From Galdieria partita (taxonomy: Eukaryota; Rhodophyta; Bangiophyceae; Galdieriales; Galdieriaceae), in assembly GCA_025991245.1 (NCBI GenBank), contig BQMJ01000015.1, positions 62,001 to 126,000 of the forward strand: DNA of 64,000 bases, read 5' to 3'. Shown piece after piece: positions 49,983 to 60,666 of this stretch. The position numbers and the translations under genes were made by a program. Below the pieces are notes generated by a model, which was not told the origin of the DNA, did no database searches, and saw only the letters and a program-made list of their open reading frames with translations. Position 1 is the stretch's first letter. The number at the start of each line of letters is the position of its first letter.

Positions 49983-52900
49983 ATGGAGAGATTACTTACG
50001 TCGCATTCTCAGCATGTGGGTTCCAATCTTGAGCTTGTGAGTATTGTTATTAACGTTGTAGGATAGAAAGCAACTTCCACAACTCGTAGATTGTCTTCTT
50101 TCAAACGAAGGCCACTTCCAAAGACAGTGGTAAGTTTTGTTTCTATGGACAACTTGAACTCATTTGGATGACAAGGATGGAGCCACTCGAGAGTTTGTTG
50201 CGCGTTTGGAAGCAATGTTGCGAGACGACTGTTTACAAAACATTTCTGAAGTGACACAAGACCCTACAGACGTAGAAGAAACATTCTCTTTCTTGCCAGT
50301 TTCAGGGCACATATTGGATAGAGCTAGCAAGTGGACGGCAACAGATAAAGTAAGCAAGCGTCTGATCTTTACTCATATGATGCAAACAAGTCTTCAACCT
50401 AGGAAATATTAGCCAAAGGAGAGAAGCAAGCAGAAGTACATCGATATTTAGAAAATTTGAGACTTTCAGAAAGCACCAACGCTGATATGAAAGCAGTGGA
50501 ACACACCGCAATTCCTAGAATTTACTCCGAGCAACAACGTTTTTGTTTACGGGACGTTTTGAATGTGTTGGAACAAGAAGGCGAATTAAGCAGGTTTGAC
50601 TTTTTCTTCATTGTCTGTCTACAGTATCTTATTTATGGATAGTGAGGCATTGTTGAAGAAGAAGGAGGAATTGAATGGATACTTACAGCAAGTGCAGAGC
50701 CTATTAACAGCGAATATATTGGAGAAACAGGAAGCTTTTAATGAGTCTATTTCACAAGTTGAACAATTGCAGGAGGCACTTGCTTCTGTAGCCAGACAAG
50801 TTGTACGTGATAGCACCCCATTATTCATATAATCGTTCCTTTAATCATCAAATACTTTATTAGGTAGATATTCGTTCGCAAATCAAGCAAGTGAATAATT
50901 TGTTTTGTGATAAGATGAACGATATTCACCACACTTTTCAAGCTCTCAAAATTGGCAGACTAGTGTTGGAGAAATTGGAAAGTATAGCAGAGATGATAGA
51001 GGGACCAAAACACATTAGTCTGCTTCTTGGAGCGTCTGATTACTTGGGAGCTATGAAAGCCATCGAGCAATTGAGAAATATTCGTCGTGATCAATTTGGA
51101 AATATTCGATGTCTCGACTTTGTTGAGAAGCAATTGAAGGCAACTTTGGATGATACTATTCAAGTAATGCGTCAGGATTTTGTCGTTTGTCTAGACGAAT
51201 TGATTGATGAGTGGACTACAGAAGAGACCTTTGTAGACTTATCTTGGGAAGATTGTGTGAAACAAGATGTTCAATCCTTATCAACTGCAGCTTCACATAG
51301 CGTACTGAATTCTCTAATTGTCGCGGCTTTTCGATTTGGCAAATTGCAACATCTCGTCAAGTATTTTGTGGATCGGTATTTTGATCTCTTTCTGGAGAGT
51401 ACTTTGCACATTGGTGAACAAGCAAGTAATATTACAGATTTAGAAACAAAAAGAGGGCTTGTTAAAAGTCTTTTGACAAGTTGTAAATGGCATGTTCACC
51501 GAGTTGCATTGGTACTTGGACTTGTTCATCATTTGACAACCGATTCTACTTTCATGGATTGGAATGGACAGTGCGAGACTGTTCCTACTGTAAATGAGTT
51601 TACGGAAGCTTCTTGGAAACAAATGAAAGTTGGATTTTGTGAGAATATTTCCGAGAGACTGTATGAAGCTTGTTCACTGATACTTTCTAGCATTGCGCAA
51701 CAGATAGACAACGACTTTAGAAAGGATACGTGGGTAGAAGATCAACTGATATCTCTTCGACAATTTGCGTTGATATGTCAACAGCTGGAAAACATGTCAC
51801 AACAACTTTGTAATATATTTGAAGTTTCAAAAAGTACAGTTAGCGGGTTGCGCACATTTATGTTGGATTGTTGTCGATCATACTTTCAAACTATTCACAA
51901 TGTTGCTTACAAGGCAATGGAATGTTTTTTGAAGGAAGAAAGATGGAGTGCTGTGGAAAGCATTCCTGATGTTGTTGTATCCTGTTTGGAAGAGATTCGG
52001 AAGATTCCGTTGGAGACCCAATTAAAGGCATATTCATCACGTCTCGTTATGAATGGACAAGAATGGATGCCAAGTGATCCTCCTCGAAAGGACTTTATCC
52101 AGTTGGAGGAATTAGAGTCTGTCCATTCTGATGAGAAAGAAGCCCGTAAAGAACCATCGAGTGATACTGAAGAGTCGATATGGAGCGTATGGAAAGCGAC
52201 GAATCATGAAAAATCTATTTTGTTAAGACTGGGAAATGCTCGCTGTTTTCCTATGACGAAGAGTAACTTATTTTTGATTAAGATACTGTATTTATATGTA
52301 CAATGTGTGGCCTATTTTCCTCGTGATTTTATAGATAGAGAGATTGTTCAAAAGTTGATTCAGTTAGTTCGCATGTTCAATCAGCTCACGAATCGCATGG
52401 TTCTAGCTGCTGGTGCCATTCAGACTGCAGGGCTAAAGTCCATAAGTGCCAAACATTTAGCAATTGCATATCAGAGCATTCATTTCTTGTCACAATATAT
52501 GGATATGTTGCTTAATGCATTGTCCACTTGGATAGTGATTGATCAGCATACTCTTGGAGAATTTCAAAAGGGTCAAAGAGACTTGAGAGATCATCAAGGC
52601 CAAATACTGGCTAAACTGGTTTCCATTATGAACGAGCGAATGGCACATCATCAAAAGACGGTGGAATCGATGCCATGGAACAATGATCAACTATTAGAAC
52701 AATGGGAAATTCCCAGTCCTTATATTCAGTCGATAGTTAGAGAATTGTTTATTCTCGATCGAGTTTTCAACTCATTGGGTATGGAAAAAGAATGGAATGA
52801 CTTGTCTATTCGTATTATTTCTTCGTACGGTGACAAGTTGACAAACATATATGAAAGTATCCAATCCATGAGAACAACTGGAAGAAAGAGAGTAGTTGCA

Positions 52901-53011
52901 GATATTGAATTCTTGATAGATAATTTGAATAATATGTTTGGAAATGAGAAACTTGGATCTTATGGTTTGAAAAATCTTCAAAGTTTACAAAGCAAGTTTG
53001 GAAGTTCGTAG
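49983..53011 (+). CDS. VPS54: VPS54, GARP tethering complex subunit
   Basis: Six exons (49983-50015, 50067-50129, 50176-50349, 50403-50593, 50643-50802, 50864-53011) give 922 residues, near the usual ~970. The N-terminal coiled coil is LKKKEELNGYLQQVQSLLTA continuing into VDIRSQIKQVNNLF. The C-terminal half carries the VPS54 hallmark QTAGLKSISAKHLAIAYQSI and a helical-bundle end (GRKRVVADIEFLIDNLNNMF). GARP (VPS51-54) captures endosome-derived vesicles at the trans-Golgi. The first two exons are short and chosen by phase: a GTGGGT donor at 50016 and an AG at 50066 avoid an in-frame stop. That part is less certain than the rest. Confidence 0.88.
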
Positions 53012-53054
53012 TAAACCTTTTCATTCTGGTTGAGATTTTCTCAAGGAGACTTGA

Positions 53055-55606
53055 ATGATTGGTCATACAAGGCGATGTTGTGGATTCTGTTGTTCATCTT
53101 GTTGGGAGCCTCTTAGAAAGGCGAATAAAACCTATTATCAATGGATAAAGAGTAATAGTTATCACTTGAGATGGCATAAACACAAGTATCCAGGTATTAT
53201 TCGACTTTCAACGGGCCACCAGTTTTTCAACCTATTAGCTTTGCAGTCACCTGTTCAATTACCTGTGAAAGATACTCAAGTCGTCAAAAATCAGAAAACA
53301 TCCAATCCTCAAAGTATACAAGACCAAGACAAGAGTAGGAGTAGCCGTTTACACCCAGAACGAACAATTCAACAAGTGTTGGATAGAGGAATAGCTTATG
53401 CAATGGGTTTGTATGATAACAGACTTTCTGGAATGGAACTTTTCAAACAAGATATTCGTTATTGGTTATCTCAATGGAAATATTTCGGTCGGAAAGCTTT
53501 CCTAACATATGATAAGGAAGAGATAATCTCGTATTATGACAGAAGACCTTGGATAGTGGCTGCTCGCTGGATAAGTGTTGGTATACCTCTTCTTCACTGG
53601 TATATCAAACTATTATGGGATCAACTCTTGTCGGGTGGAAACACCATCCATTTGTCTTGGAGAGCTCGAGAGTTGGTACAGCTGGTGATAAAATTGGGTC
53701 CTGCTTTTATTAAAGTTGCACAAGCACTAAGTAGTAGACCAGATATTGTAGGGCCTGTGTGGATAAAGGAACTGGAAAAATTGGTTGATAAAGTGGACCC
53801 TTTTCCTTCTGATTGGGCTCGAAGACTTGTGACAGCAGAAATACAAGGCACGTTATGGGAAAAGAGACTATATCAAGTATCTGTTGAACCAGTTGCTTCA
53901 GCTTCACTTGGTCAAGTAAGAATATGGATATGAAGTATGACAAGGATTGTTGAACTTTATCAGGTTTATCAAGGTCTGTGTCAAAGAGAAGATGGCAAAT
54001 ATGAAAAGATTGCTTTAAAAGTGCAGAGACCAGGACTCATATTTGATATTCCATTGGATTTATATATATTACGATCGATTGCTGGACTGGTACGACGTCA
54101 GTTTCGTTTACGTTCGGATTTGGTAGGAATTTTAGATGAATATGCTCAACAAATTTTCGAAGAAATGGATTATCAACATGAAGGTGAAAACTGTATGCAG
54201 TTTCGTTGGCTGTATAGGAACTATCCTGGTATTTGTATCCCTAGTGTGTATTTTACATCGCATTATTTGATAGCTTTGGAATGGATTGAAGGCGACAAAC
54301 CGCCATGGGGTAGTTATTCCAAGTCATTGATGAAAATAGGCGTAGAGTTTTCATTACATCAGTTGTTGGACGTGGGATTCTATCATGCGGATCCTCATGC
54401 TGGCAATTTGTTGAGAACACCGGATAACTGTTTGGCTTATGTTGATTATGGCATGGTGCGTTATTTAGACAGGAATACTCGGTAAGTATGAAGAAATACC
54501 AAGTTTGTAAATAACAACCACGTTTAAGTTGGCATTTGATCAAAGCAATTATAGACTTTGTGAACAAGGACTTTGATGGCTTGATCGAAGAGTTTGTTAT
54601 TTTGGGATTTTTACCTTTCCAAGTCAATGAGAAGGGAATCATCGAAGGTTTGGAAGTAGCCTTTAAGGATGCATCCACAGATGGTCGATTATCCAAACTC
54701 AATTTTTCTCGTCTTGCACAAAATTTGGGAGTTGTAGCTAGATCGTATCCGATTCAGATTCCCCCCAAGTTTGCTCTGGTTATTCGTTGTTTGACTATGT
54801 TGGAAGGTTTGGCGTTACAAAATGATCCGAGTTTTCATATTGTGGAAAAGGTTGGTTTTCAATGAAGATAGGAAATGTCTCTTTCACACTATACCATTTC
54901 TATATACTAGGCATATCCGTTTATCCTCGAAAGACTTTTTTCGTCCGATTCTTCCATTCTTCCACCACACGCTCTACGCGATATATTGTTGGATAGTCGC
55001 ACAGGTAAAATCCGTTGGAAGAGACTATGGCAAATGGTAGAGTTGTCCAACAACAAGGGAGGAGATGACGGTCATCGTTTAGAAGATGGAACGGAGAAAA
55101 GGGGTCCATTCAGTGTGAATGAATGGCTTCCCGTTTTGATAGATGGCAAACAAGTCATCGTATCTCGTACATTTTTTGAAGATGTTGTGCGCTTTTTGCT
55201 ATCTCAACGAGCTGAATTTTTGAGAGATGGTTTGGCAGAAGAAATGGCAGATGTATTGGATGATCTGCAGTTGGTTATTGGAAACAGTGCATCTGTCATA
55301 AGTATGGGATTCATTCCTAGACCAAGGGAACGTCCCAATCGTGAACGACTTGCAAGATTGTGGCACTGGATTCAAACCAAGAGAAAAGCGGATTACCGGA
55401 AGATACCCAAACCGATGACGGTGGAAGAGTGGTTGGTTGTTTATCTCTTTCAATATATGATCCGTTCTTCTTCATCATTCCGTTCTTGGTTGGAGTTGGG
55501 ATACGAGGCACAAAGAACATGTCGTATATTGGTTGGTAGATGGATAGAAAAAAATAATCAAAGGTTGTGGGATTTATTATCAGATATAGTGGAAGAGAAT
55601 CAGTAA
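53055..55606 (+). CDS. ABC1/UbiB-family atypical kinase (ABC1K), probably plastid
   Basis: Four exons (53055-53915, 53964-54481, 54529-54850, 54911-55606) give 798 residues. The ABC1 signature is complete: KLGPAFIKVAQALSSRPDIVG (KxGQ variant with Pro-Ala in place of GQ), EPVASASLGQVYQG (the Ala-rich loop), ALKVQRPG with the ATP-site Lys, catalytic HADPHAGNLL and metal-site VDYGM. A basic, Cys-rich ~100-residue N-terminus may be a transit peptide. The C-terminal ~230 residues form the extended region seen in plastid ABC1K proteins, which regulate prenylquinone and plastoglobule metabolism. The stop overlaps the convergent gene's coding end by 7 bp. Confidence 0.92.
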
Positions 55607-56544
55607 ATACTTATTCTGGGATCCACTTGTTTTGCATAAGCATCAATTCCACCGGTAAGATTGCGAACTTTTAGGAATCCTTGTTGTGCCAAGTAGGAAC
55701 ACATTTGTGCCGAACGTACTCCATGATGACACATGACGATCGTTTCCTTTTCTTTATCCAACAATTGGCCAGACTCTACTTGTTCAGCCCACTTTTCATA
55801 GTCCCCAAGTGGTAAGTGAACAAAATGATCGAGCCGTGCCAATTCCAATTCATTTTGCTATATAAAACAATGCGTTGAAAAATATTGATAAATAATCATA
55901 CACTCACCTCACGTACATCAACAAGCTGGATATCACTCAACTGATGTGGATATATCTTTGCAAACTCTTCCACTGTAATACTTCCAGGTTCTATAGCTTG
56001 CCCTTGTATTTGAATGACGTGCCATCCATATTCCTAATTCGGTGTGAATCAAAAGTGAACGCGCATCATAAAAGTCTTACAGTTTGTACTTTTATCAATT
56101 GACCCGGTTTGCCAGCAAAACAAGCGTCTTCAAAACAAGTCACCATAGTCCCGCGACGAAACCAACCAAGCTCGCCACCTCGTTCTTTACTAGGGCAACG
56201 AGAAACAGCTCTACCAACAAAAATAAGTTAACCACGATGAACCAAAACTACCCTTACTTGGCCAAATCTGCAAAAGATTGACCACTTTTCAGCTGTTGTA
56301 ATAAAACATCCGCCATACTTTCGGTTTCTATTAGGATATGCCTAGCTCTAACAATGTTATGTGAAACAGTGGGCTCCTTGGCTGACATTCGCAAGAGTGG
56401 TGAAGTCGTTGCTTTCCGCTTGGCTAGAACGTTGGGAATAACTTTCCAACTCGACACAGGGGTTGATTTATTACGGGATATCAACGCCATAGTTTGTTTA
56501 TGGGTTACTCTTCGCAATAGACTGGATGAAATAAACATCGTCAT
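55600..56544 (-). CDS. Parvulin PPIase-rhodanese fusion, plastid type
   Basis: Four exons (56544-56258, 56210-56081, 56033-55908, 55857-55600) give 266 residues. The ~60-residue N-terminus is Ser/Arg/Lys-rich and fits plastid import. Next comes a parvulin (PpiC) domain: VRARHILIETESMADVLLQQ, then CPSKERGGELGWFRRGTM and EYGWHVIQIQGQ. The C-terminal rhodanese domain starts at DIQLVDVREQNE and has active-site Cys224 in MCHHGVRSAQM, followed by GFLKVRNLTGGIDAY. The same domain order occurs in Arabidopsis At5g19370, a plastid protein. The start codon is 14 bp below the stop of the preceding same-strand gene; a later ATG at 56490 is an alternative. Confidence 0.9.
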
Positions 56545-56558
56545 CTCCCGAAACAATC

Positions 56559-58187
56559 CTACGAGCTTCGATGACCGTCATCCAATGAAAAAGGTGGAGC
56601 TTGTTCCATACAATCTTTGTCTGATGCATAGATGATTGGATCCCTTCCAACGTATTCTAGACCTAAAGCTTTCTTTCTGGCAGCTTCCAACTTGGTTCGA
56701 AGATGCTCAGGCATATTTTGAAGTAGACGAAAAGCTATTTCTCTTTTAGCATTGCGCTTTCTTCTTTGTCGATTGATGCGACGAATATATAACCAACGAG
56801 CGAATGGCACAAGTAAAAATGAAACTGCATAAGACAGCAATCCTTGGAATGCTGTTGTAAGAAAACCAACTGAAAACCCCAATTCTCTGGAAACTGCCAA
56901 AACTACTTGTGGCGAAGAAAGCATATTTCCTAGAGTCAAAGAACCGAATAGATTGAGACAAGCTATTAAAGCAACCATCCATAAATCAGTCGTTGAAGCT
57001 CGAGAGAATGGAATCTCCTTCTCTACAGCAAAGGAAGGCAACTTGGAATAGATCACTTGTACATTTTTGGCTGTCTTTCGAAGCTCAGGAAAGACATATA
57101 TTATTTCACCATTTTCCAACACTTGCGGAATGCCACCAAAACGAACCAGTGCAGGTATCATAAAAGACTCGTCTACAAGAATGGAGTTTTCATCTGATGA
57201 AATGAGATCATTACTGCTCTAAAAAATAGGATTATTGCCGACTCTGTCCAAAAAAGGTCAATGACATACCAACAAATACGGTGCTAACTGCTCAGCTATT
57301 ACGACGCAATCGTTCGCTCGGATAACCGAAGCAACTGCCTTCCATTTCCTCGTTTCAAAGTCCACATTTGGATCTCCATCTCCGAATAAGAAGGAATACG
57401 CAGCCTCGAGAAAGCCTTTAGGTCCATCCTGTTGCCTCTTTTGTTCTTTCTTGGTCCTCATACTGTCACCTAAAGTATCAACATCATCGTAATAATAATA
57501 ATAGGAAGAAGGACCTCGAAAGAAATAAAACAGATCGGAAATACTGGGCCCAATATAAAAGCGAGGAGAATGAAACGAAGAACGATTATCTTCACTTTGT
57601 CGTGAACTCAAACTATTTACAAATATTATGGCTCCCAATACAACCAACAGAGAAACGAGTAAAAATATCCCAAAAGATATGCGTAACAAATAAAACAATG
57701 CCGACTCTATAGGTTGCCATAACTTTTGCAAGCTATTCAACACTGACTTTCGCTGTAAAATGCTTTCGTAGTTGACTGGTATTCTATACAATATTTCTCC
57801 TTGTTCAGAAACATCCAACGCACCTTCCACTTCACTTGCAATACGCAACAACTGCTTAGTTGCACTGTCAACCGATATACCAGAAGCAACTGCAAAGTCT
57901 GCTGCTGTAATTCTAATACAAGGTACATCGCTTTTTTTCCTTTGAGAAATAAAAGTATTCAAGGCTTCCTTAATGGAAGGATCGAAATGGGCAATGCTGC
58001 TATCTACAGAAGTAAGTAACTTGTTGGGTTCTCGTTGATGCTCCCATTTTGTAAAGTACCCTTTGAAAGGACGTCCTAGGGAAACCTTCTTTTTGCAAGG
58101 ACAACAAGAAACTCTCTTTGTTCTTTCAAACGAGTTTTCAACCGACTTGACTGCGCAAGTGATCACTGCTGTAAAAATGAACGCCAT
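56559..58187 (-). CDS. Plastid membrane protein, At5g03900-like
   Basis: Two exons (58187-57270, 57218-56559; 51-nt intron) give 525 residues. A Cys/Lys-rich transit-like N-terminus precedes a winged-helix-like region (RITAADFAVASGISVDSATK ... GALDVSEQGEILYRIP). A transmembrane segment follows (FGIFLLVSLLVVLGAIIFV), then a Tyr run encoded by a TAA/ATA tract, a second copy of the winged-helix-type motif (RFGGIPQVLENGEIIYVFPE) and another pair of membrane helices. This layout matches Arabidopsis At5g03900, annotated as an iron-sulfur cluster biosynthesis family protein but functionally obscure. It is divergent from the DprA-like gene with only 63 bp between the start codons, suggesting a shared promoter. 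Confidence 0.8.
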
Positions 58188-58250
58188 TTTCTTTGCTTGT
58201 CACAACCAGTGGCTTGAAAAAATTATTGAATAGCAACGAATTCCATTCAC

Positions 58251-59199
58251 ATGAAAAAGTTTACTTGGCAAGTAGAGAAGATAGAAACAGCTTGGAAGCC
58301 TTGTTTAGGAAACACTACTCGTTACCTTAATAGAGTTGGTTTCATTTCAATATCAAGTTGTTTACAAAAGCACCATATCGAACGTGGATGTCCTCATCAC
58401 TCACGTTTTGGTTGGCCACACTACCACTTTGTTGCTGGAACAAGAAGACCCAATTGTTTTTGGATAAAGCGTAGTCGCGTTGACTACAATACCAAAGAAG
58501 AAAGGATAGGTGCTCTTGGCATTGACAACAACAGTCGTTGTTTGGGAAATCAAGGAAATGATGTATTCGAACGTCTTCTCTTCGTTGGTGCGGCAGAGTC
58601 CACATTCTCTAGACAAGTTGAAGGAGAAAGTCAGTCTCAACCTAGTCAGACCTCCAAAATTTCCTTCGATACCGTTTTGCAAGAACTGAGTTCGATTCAA
58701 AAAGATGGTCCTTCTAACATAGCTATTTTGGGAACAAGACATTGTTCTTTGTTGCACCAGCAGATCGTAGAGCTTTTAACATACGCTAATGTTCTTATAG
58801 GTAATCATATTTATACTTCAGGTGGAGGGGGTACCAATTCAGCAGCAATTCGAGGCGCATTGAGAGCAGAGAAGCCTCACTTATTGACAGTTATTCTGCC
58901 TCAGAGTCGAAGCAAACAGCCTAAAGAAGCACAAGAGTTACTGAAACATGTTACTCAAGTGATTGAGATGCCACATAACGATAATCTTCCGCTAGATGTG
59001 TCTTCGAGATTGTGCAATTCGAGTATCATTAGTAAATGTCAGCAGTTGATATCTTTTGTGTTCCATGATAGCGATGTATTGTATGTGTTGTTTATGTTGA
59101 AAGTTGCGCATTTTATTCATTTTTTGTGTTTTTAGGTTGGAAGCAGTAAAAGAAACGAAATCATTGAAAAAGTTGGTTACTTTGTTATATTTGGATTAA
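58251..59199 (+). CDS. DprA/SLOG-like 'DNA recombination-mediator protein A' domain protein, plastid
   Basis: Two exons (58251-59080, 59136-59199; 55-nt intron) give 297 residues. The C-terminal ~150 residues form a Rossmann-like SLOG domain: IAILGTRHCSLLHQQIVELL, HIYTSGGGGTNSAAIRGAL with the nucleotide-binding glycine loop, and the end LLEAVKETKSLKKLVTLLYLD. Cyanobacteria and plants carry close relatives annotated as DNA recombination-mediator protein A. Bacterial DprA loads RecA on single-stranded DNA, but the eukaryotic relatives are uncharacterised. The first ~110 residues look like a plastid transit peptide plus linker. The 3' junction in phase 2 recovers the conserved LLEA end. Confidence 0.8.
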
Positions 59200-59221
59200 A
59201 AGGAAATTCCATTGGATCAAA

Positions 59222-60505
59222 ATGTCATTATGGGGTTATTTGTGCACCACAACCACCCGACGTTTGTGGTTATGGAGGAATCGTTTCTTATGGATTCCTT
59301 CTTTTTCTGTACATAGTGCCCACAAACTTGCAACGACGAGGACACTTGGTTTTGCTTCAATCTATCAAGAAAAGGGTTGCCTCAAGGCACGAGCAGCTTC
59401 CCCATCTGTAGCCTGTCTTGGTCACTTTTCTACCCATCAGAGTAAAAAGCGCGCTGATCAACTGCTTTCCTGGATGCGAATGATACTCGACTTTACACAG
59501 TCCAGTCCTATTTGTAAAGCAGCTATGTTGACTGCCGGCTACCAATTGTTGTTTTTTCTTCCAACGGCTGTCTTTCGAATGGACAAATTGACCGATTTCG
59601 CTGGTGCTTCCAATTTTGCTGTTCTGGCGGTACGTGGACAATGAAGACTAAACATATTTCACCCATATAAACCCTCTCCTTATGTAGTTGTGGTCCTACT
59701 TGGGCTATTCCTCGTTTTCAACCAGACAAAGATGGATCACCTCGTTGGTGGTATTATGGAGTGCTAGACTTGCACTGTTTCTTGGATATCGTATTTTGTT
59801 TGTACTTGGTGAAGACCGACGTTTAGATAGGTATTTGACAATTTATTACATATTCGAATGCTAATCAAACTTGGTTTTCTAGTTTTCGCGATAATTTATT
59901 CAAATTGATCGGATTTTGGACCTTTCAAGTGGGTACCGTACCTCTATAACTGTCTCGCTTAACGGAGAGACGTAGGGACTTTGGGCTTTCGTTGTATCGT
60001 TGCCTGCCGTATTGTGCAATATGAGTATTCAGGTAAAGTCGTTGGGGAGATTGGATTACTGTGGATGCACATTATTTGCGGTTGGATTTCTATTTGAAAT
60101 GGTAGCTGACTTTCAGAAGCAATATTTCAAGCAAAGAAATCCAGATAGATGGTGTGACTGGGGTTTATGGAAATATTCGAGACGTAAGTCAGTGAAAGAT
60201 ATTGATCATGTGCACTCAAAACGACTACAGATCCCAACTATTTCGGAGAACTGTTGGTGTGGTATGGAATCTACTTTTTCGCTTGGAATGGACTGACAAC
60301 GTTCCACCGTGTCATTGCATTGAGCTCTCCATTGTTGATTACTTGGTTATTGATTAGAGTGAGTGGCATACCACTACTGGAAAAGAGTGCGGATACCAAG
60401 TACGGCTCTCTATTGGAATATCAATTGTATAAAAAGAGGACGAGTATTCTCATACCACTCCCACCGAAAATGGTGGAACGCTGGAACCGCTGGGTTGACA
60501 ACTGA
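59222..60505 (+). CDS. DUF1295 / steroid 5-alpha-reductase-like membrane protein
   Basis: Five exons (59222-59629, 59688-59830, 59883-59928, 59976-60183, 60231-60505) give 359 residues. A basic N-terminus (~85 residues) precedes several membrane helices. Conserved DUF1295 motifs are ARLALFLGYR, FEMVADFQKQYFK, the catalytic-type [20 protein letters not shown] and a final YQLYKKRTSILIPLPPK. The ICMT/5-alpha-reductase superfamily reduces or methylates lipid-like substrates; the substrate of DUF1295 proteins is generally unknown. The HPNYFGE motif is split by the last intron (C|AT), which validates that junction. The start is 22 bp after the preceding stop, so UTRs overlap the DprA-like gene. Confidence 0.85.
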
Positions 60506-60666
60506 TAACTCTTTTGATCCCCATACAAATTTTATATGATTGATAACATTCGTTGTCTCAACAACATATCGATACATTAATGGATTCCAGTAAATAGTCT
60601 TTGATATCTATCATACCTACGAAATACAAACATGAGTACTATGAGACTTATGATGAGTTGTATGCA

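Noticed and set aside
50009-50257. Protein-like minus-strand frame opposite the first VPS54 exons
   Set aside because: It has no usable start outside antisense VPS54 sequence, whereas the plus-strand exons join in phase through good donor and acceptor sites to a VPS54 product.
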